Below are positions 5,238-5,929 of a stretch of DNA of 5,929 nucleotides, piece after piece. This DNA comes from an uncultured Bariatricus sp. (lineage in GTDB: Bacteria; Bacillota; Clostridia; Lachnospirales; Lachnospiraceae): assembly GCA_934320645.1 (NCBI GenBank), contig CAKRFP010000066.1, positions 1-5,929 of the forward strand. The letters run 5' to 3'. Under the pieces are notes generated by a model. The model saw nothing but the letters and a program-made list of their open reading frames with translations. It did not search any database and was not told where the DNA came from. The position numbers and the translations under genes are program-made. Position 1 is the stretch's first letter. Each line of letters opens with the position of its first letter.

Positions 5238-5841
5238 ATTATGTGTTTTGGTATTAATAAACTTTTGTTGGATTTCTCTACTACTTCAACCGCAGTATTT
5301 GGAGCATATTTTAAATTACAGACATTTGTATACATGGCAATTTTCGGATTAAATAATGCACTGATACCAATTGTAGCATTTAATCTTGGCGCAAAACATG
5401 CAGACAGGATCAAGAAAGTAATCCGACTCAGCGGAATATATTCCGCTTTGATCGGATTGATCGGTTTGCTTATTATGGAAGTGCTTCCGGTTCAATTAAT
5501 ATCAGCATTTGCACCATCAGAAGAAATGTTTTCACTTGGTGTGACTGCACTGCGTATCTTAGGACTTAGCTTTGTGTTTGGAGGAATTTCTGTGATGACC
5601 TGTTATGCTCTGCAGGGCTTTTCCAGAGGAATCTCCAGTCTTATCATTTCAGCATTAAGACAGGTGATTATTTTACTTCCACTTGCATCCGTTTTAGGGA
5701 AAAATAGGAATCAATGGGATTTGGTGGAGCTTTCTGATCAGCGAAACAGTAACCGTTATAGCGGCAATTCTCTATCTTGGATTTGCTGAAAAGAAAGAAC
5801 TGATAATTTGTGATGGCAGAAACATAGAGGATAAAAAATAA
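5238..5841 (+). pseudogene. Broken MATE transporter: C-terminal half only, with a frameshift
   Basis: From about 5238 the frame encodes the second half of a MATE protein: MCFGINKLLLDFSTTSTAVF, then YFKLQTFVYMAIFGLNNALI, a PIVAFNLGA motif, and ALQGFSRGISSLIISALRQ (123-141). This aligns with about residues 262-405 of the intact MATE at 3154-4521 but differs clearly, so it is a different subfamily member, not a recent duplicate. The first half (about 250 residues) is absent: nothing MATE-like lies between 5123 and 5237. The frame then breaks after G153 at the A-run 5700-5704. Removing one A restores KIGINGIWWSFLISETVTV and a normal end at TAA 5839-5841, about 199 residues from the ATG at 5241. 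Unrepaired, the frame stops at 5789. No ribosome site precedes the ATG. Two independent lesions make it a decaying gene; the A-run slip alone could be a sequencing error. Confidence 0.88.
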
Positions 5842-5873
5842 AAAAACCAGTATACGATTATTGGAGCATAAAA

Positions 5874-5915
5874 TTAGCACTCAACTCTTGATAAACCAGA
5901 TAAAAGTGATATACT
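5874..5915 (+). promoter_or_regulatory. Promoter with an upstream CIRCE half-site (possible HrcA control), gene beyond the window
   Basis: TTAGCACTC (5874-5882) is a perfect left half of the CIRCE operator, whose full form is TTAGCACTC-N9-GAGTGCTAA and binds the heat-shock repressor HrcA. The right half is not found at the proper spacing. Five bases later comes TTGATA (5888-5893) and, 16 bp on, TATACT (5910-5915), a good SigA-type promoter firing rightward out of the window at about 5922. A groESL or hrcA-grpE-dnaK type gene may follow. Only 14 bases remain after the -10, so a full operator downstream of the start site would not be visible. The promoter is fairly safe; the HrcA link is tentative. 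Confidence 0.5.
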
Positions 5916-5929
5916 AGATGCATAAGAAA

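Noticed and set aside
4937..5413. Leftward open frame of 158 codons across the kinase-like gene and the MATE remnant.
   Set aside because: It lies antisense to two recognisable coding regions and across the hairpin at 5147-5188; it has no family features.
2836..5929. CRISPR array, insertion sequence or phage attachment site next to the tRNA.
   Set aside because: No regular spaced repeats, transposase frames or duplicated tRNA 3' end are seen; the only tandem repeat is the leader RNA pair.

Overview
The window looks like chromosomal DNA from a low-GC, spore-forming Clostridia bacterium, most likely a Lachnospiraceae gut anaerobe. This rests on the strong AT bias of the intergenic DNA, good consensus SigA promoters and AGGAG ribosome sites. 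It also rests on a PdaA-type spore-cortex deacetylase and on family types common in that group (a DUF6465-like protein, VanZ, Cof-type HAD, MATE, cytidylate kinase-like). The genus cannot be fixed from the sequence alone.

Left part (1-2580). A partial leftward gene encodes a basic, Ala/Pro/Val/Glu-rich protein resembling DUF6465 proteins. It is divergent from a rightward pair, a VanZ-family membrane protein and a Cof-type HAD phosphatase, which overlap by 8 bp. A leftward pdaA gene converges on the HAD gene with only 18 bp between them.

Middle (2581-3153). A complete tRNA-Gly(TCC) gene has its own extended -10 promoter and an intrinsic terminator. It is followed by a consensus SigA promoter and a leader of about 155 nt. 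The leader holds two tandem copies of one RNA element, at 3001-3046 and 3065-3125. Each copy carries the core AGCGTAARTCCAG inside a hairpin that runs straight into a T-tract. Because the next gene encodes a MATE exporter, the best explanation is a tandem pair of mepA-motif (guanidine-IV) transcription-terminating riboswitches. That assignment rests on gene association and architecture, not on a covariance search.

Right part (3154-5929). The intact MATE exporter is followed 13 bp later by a cytidylate kinase-like protein, and the two form an apparent operon closed by a long GAAA-loop hairpin. Beyond it lies the C-terminal half of a second, different MATE gene. It has no N-terminal half, and a one-base slip in an A-run breaks its reading frame, so it is a pseudogene. 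The window ends in a likely promoter with a perfect CIRCE half-site (TTAGCACTC), which may belong to a heat-shock gene just outside.

The most interesting item is the tandem leader RNA controlling the MATE/kinase-like operon.
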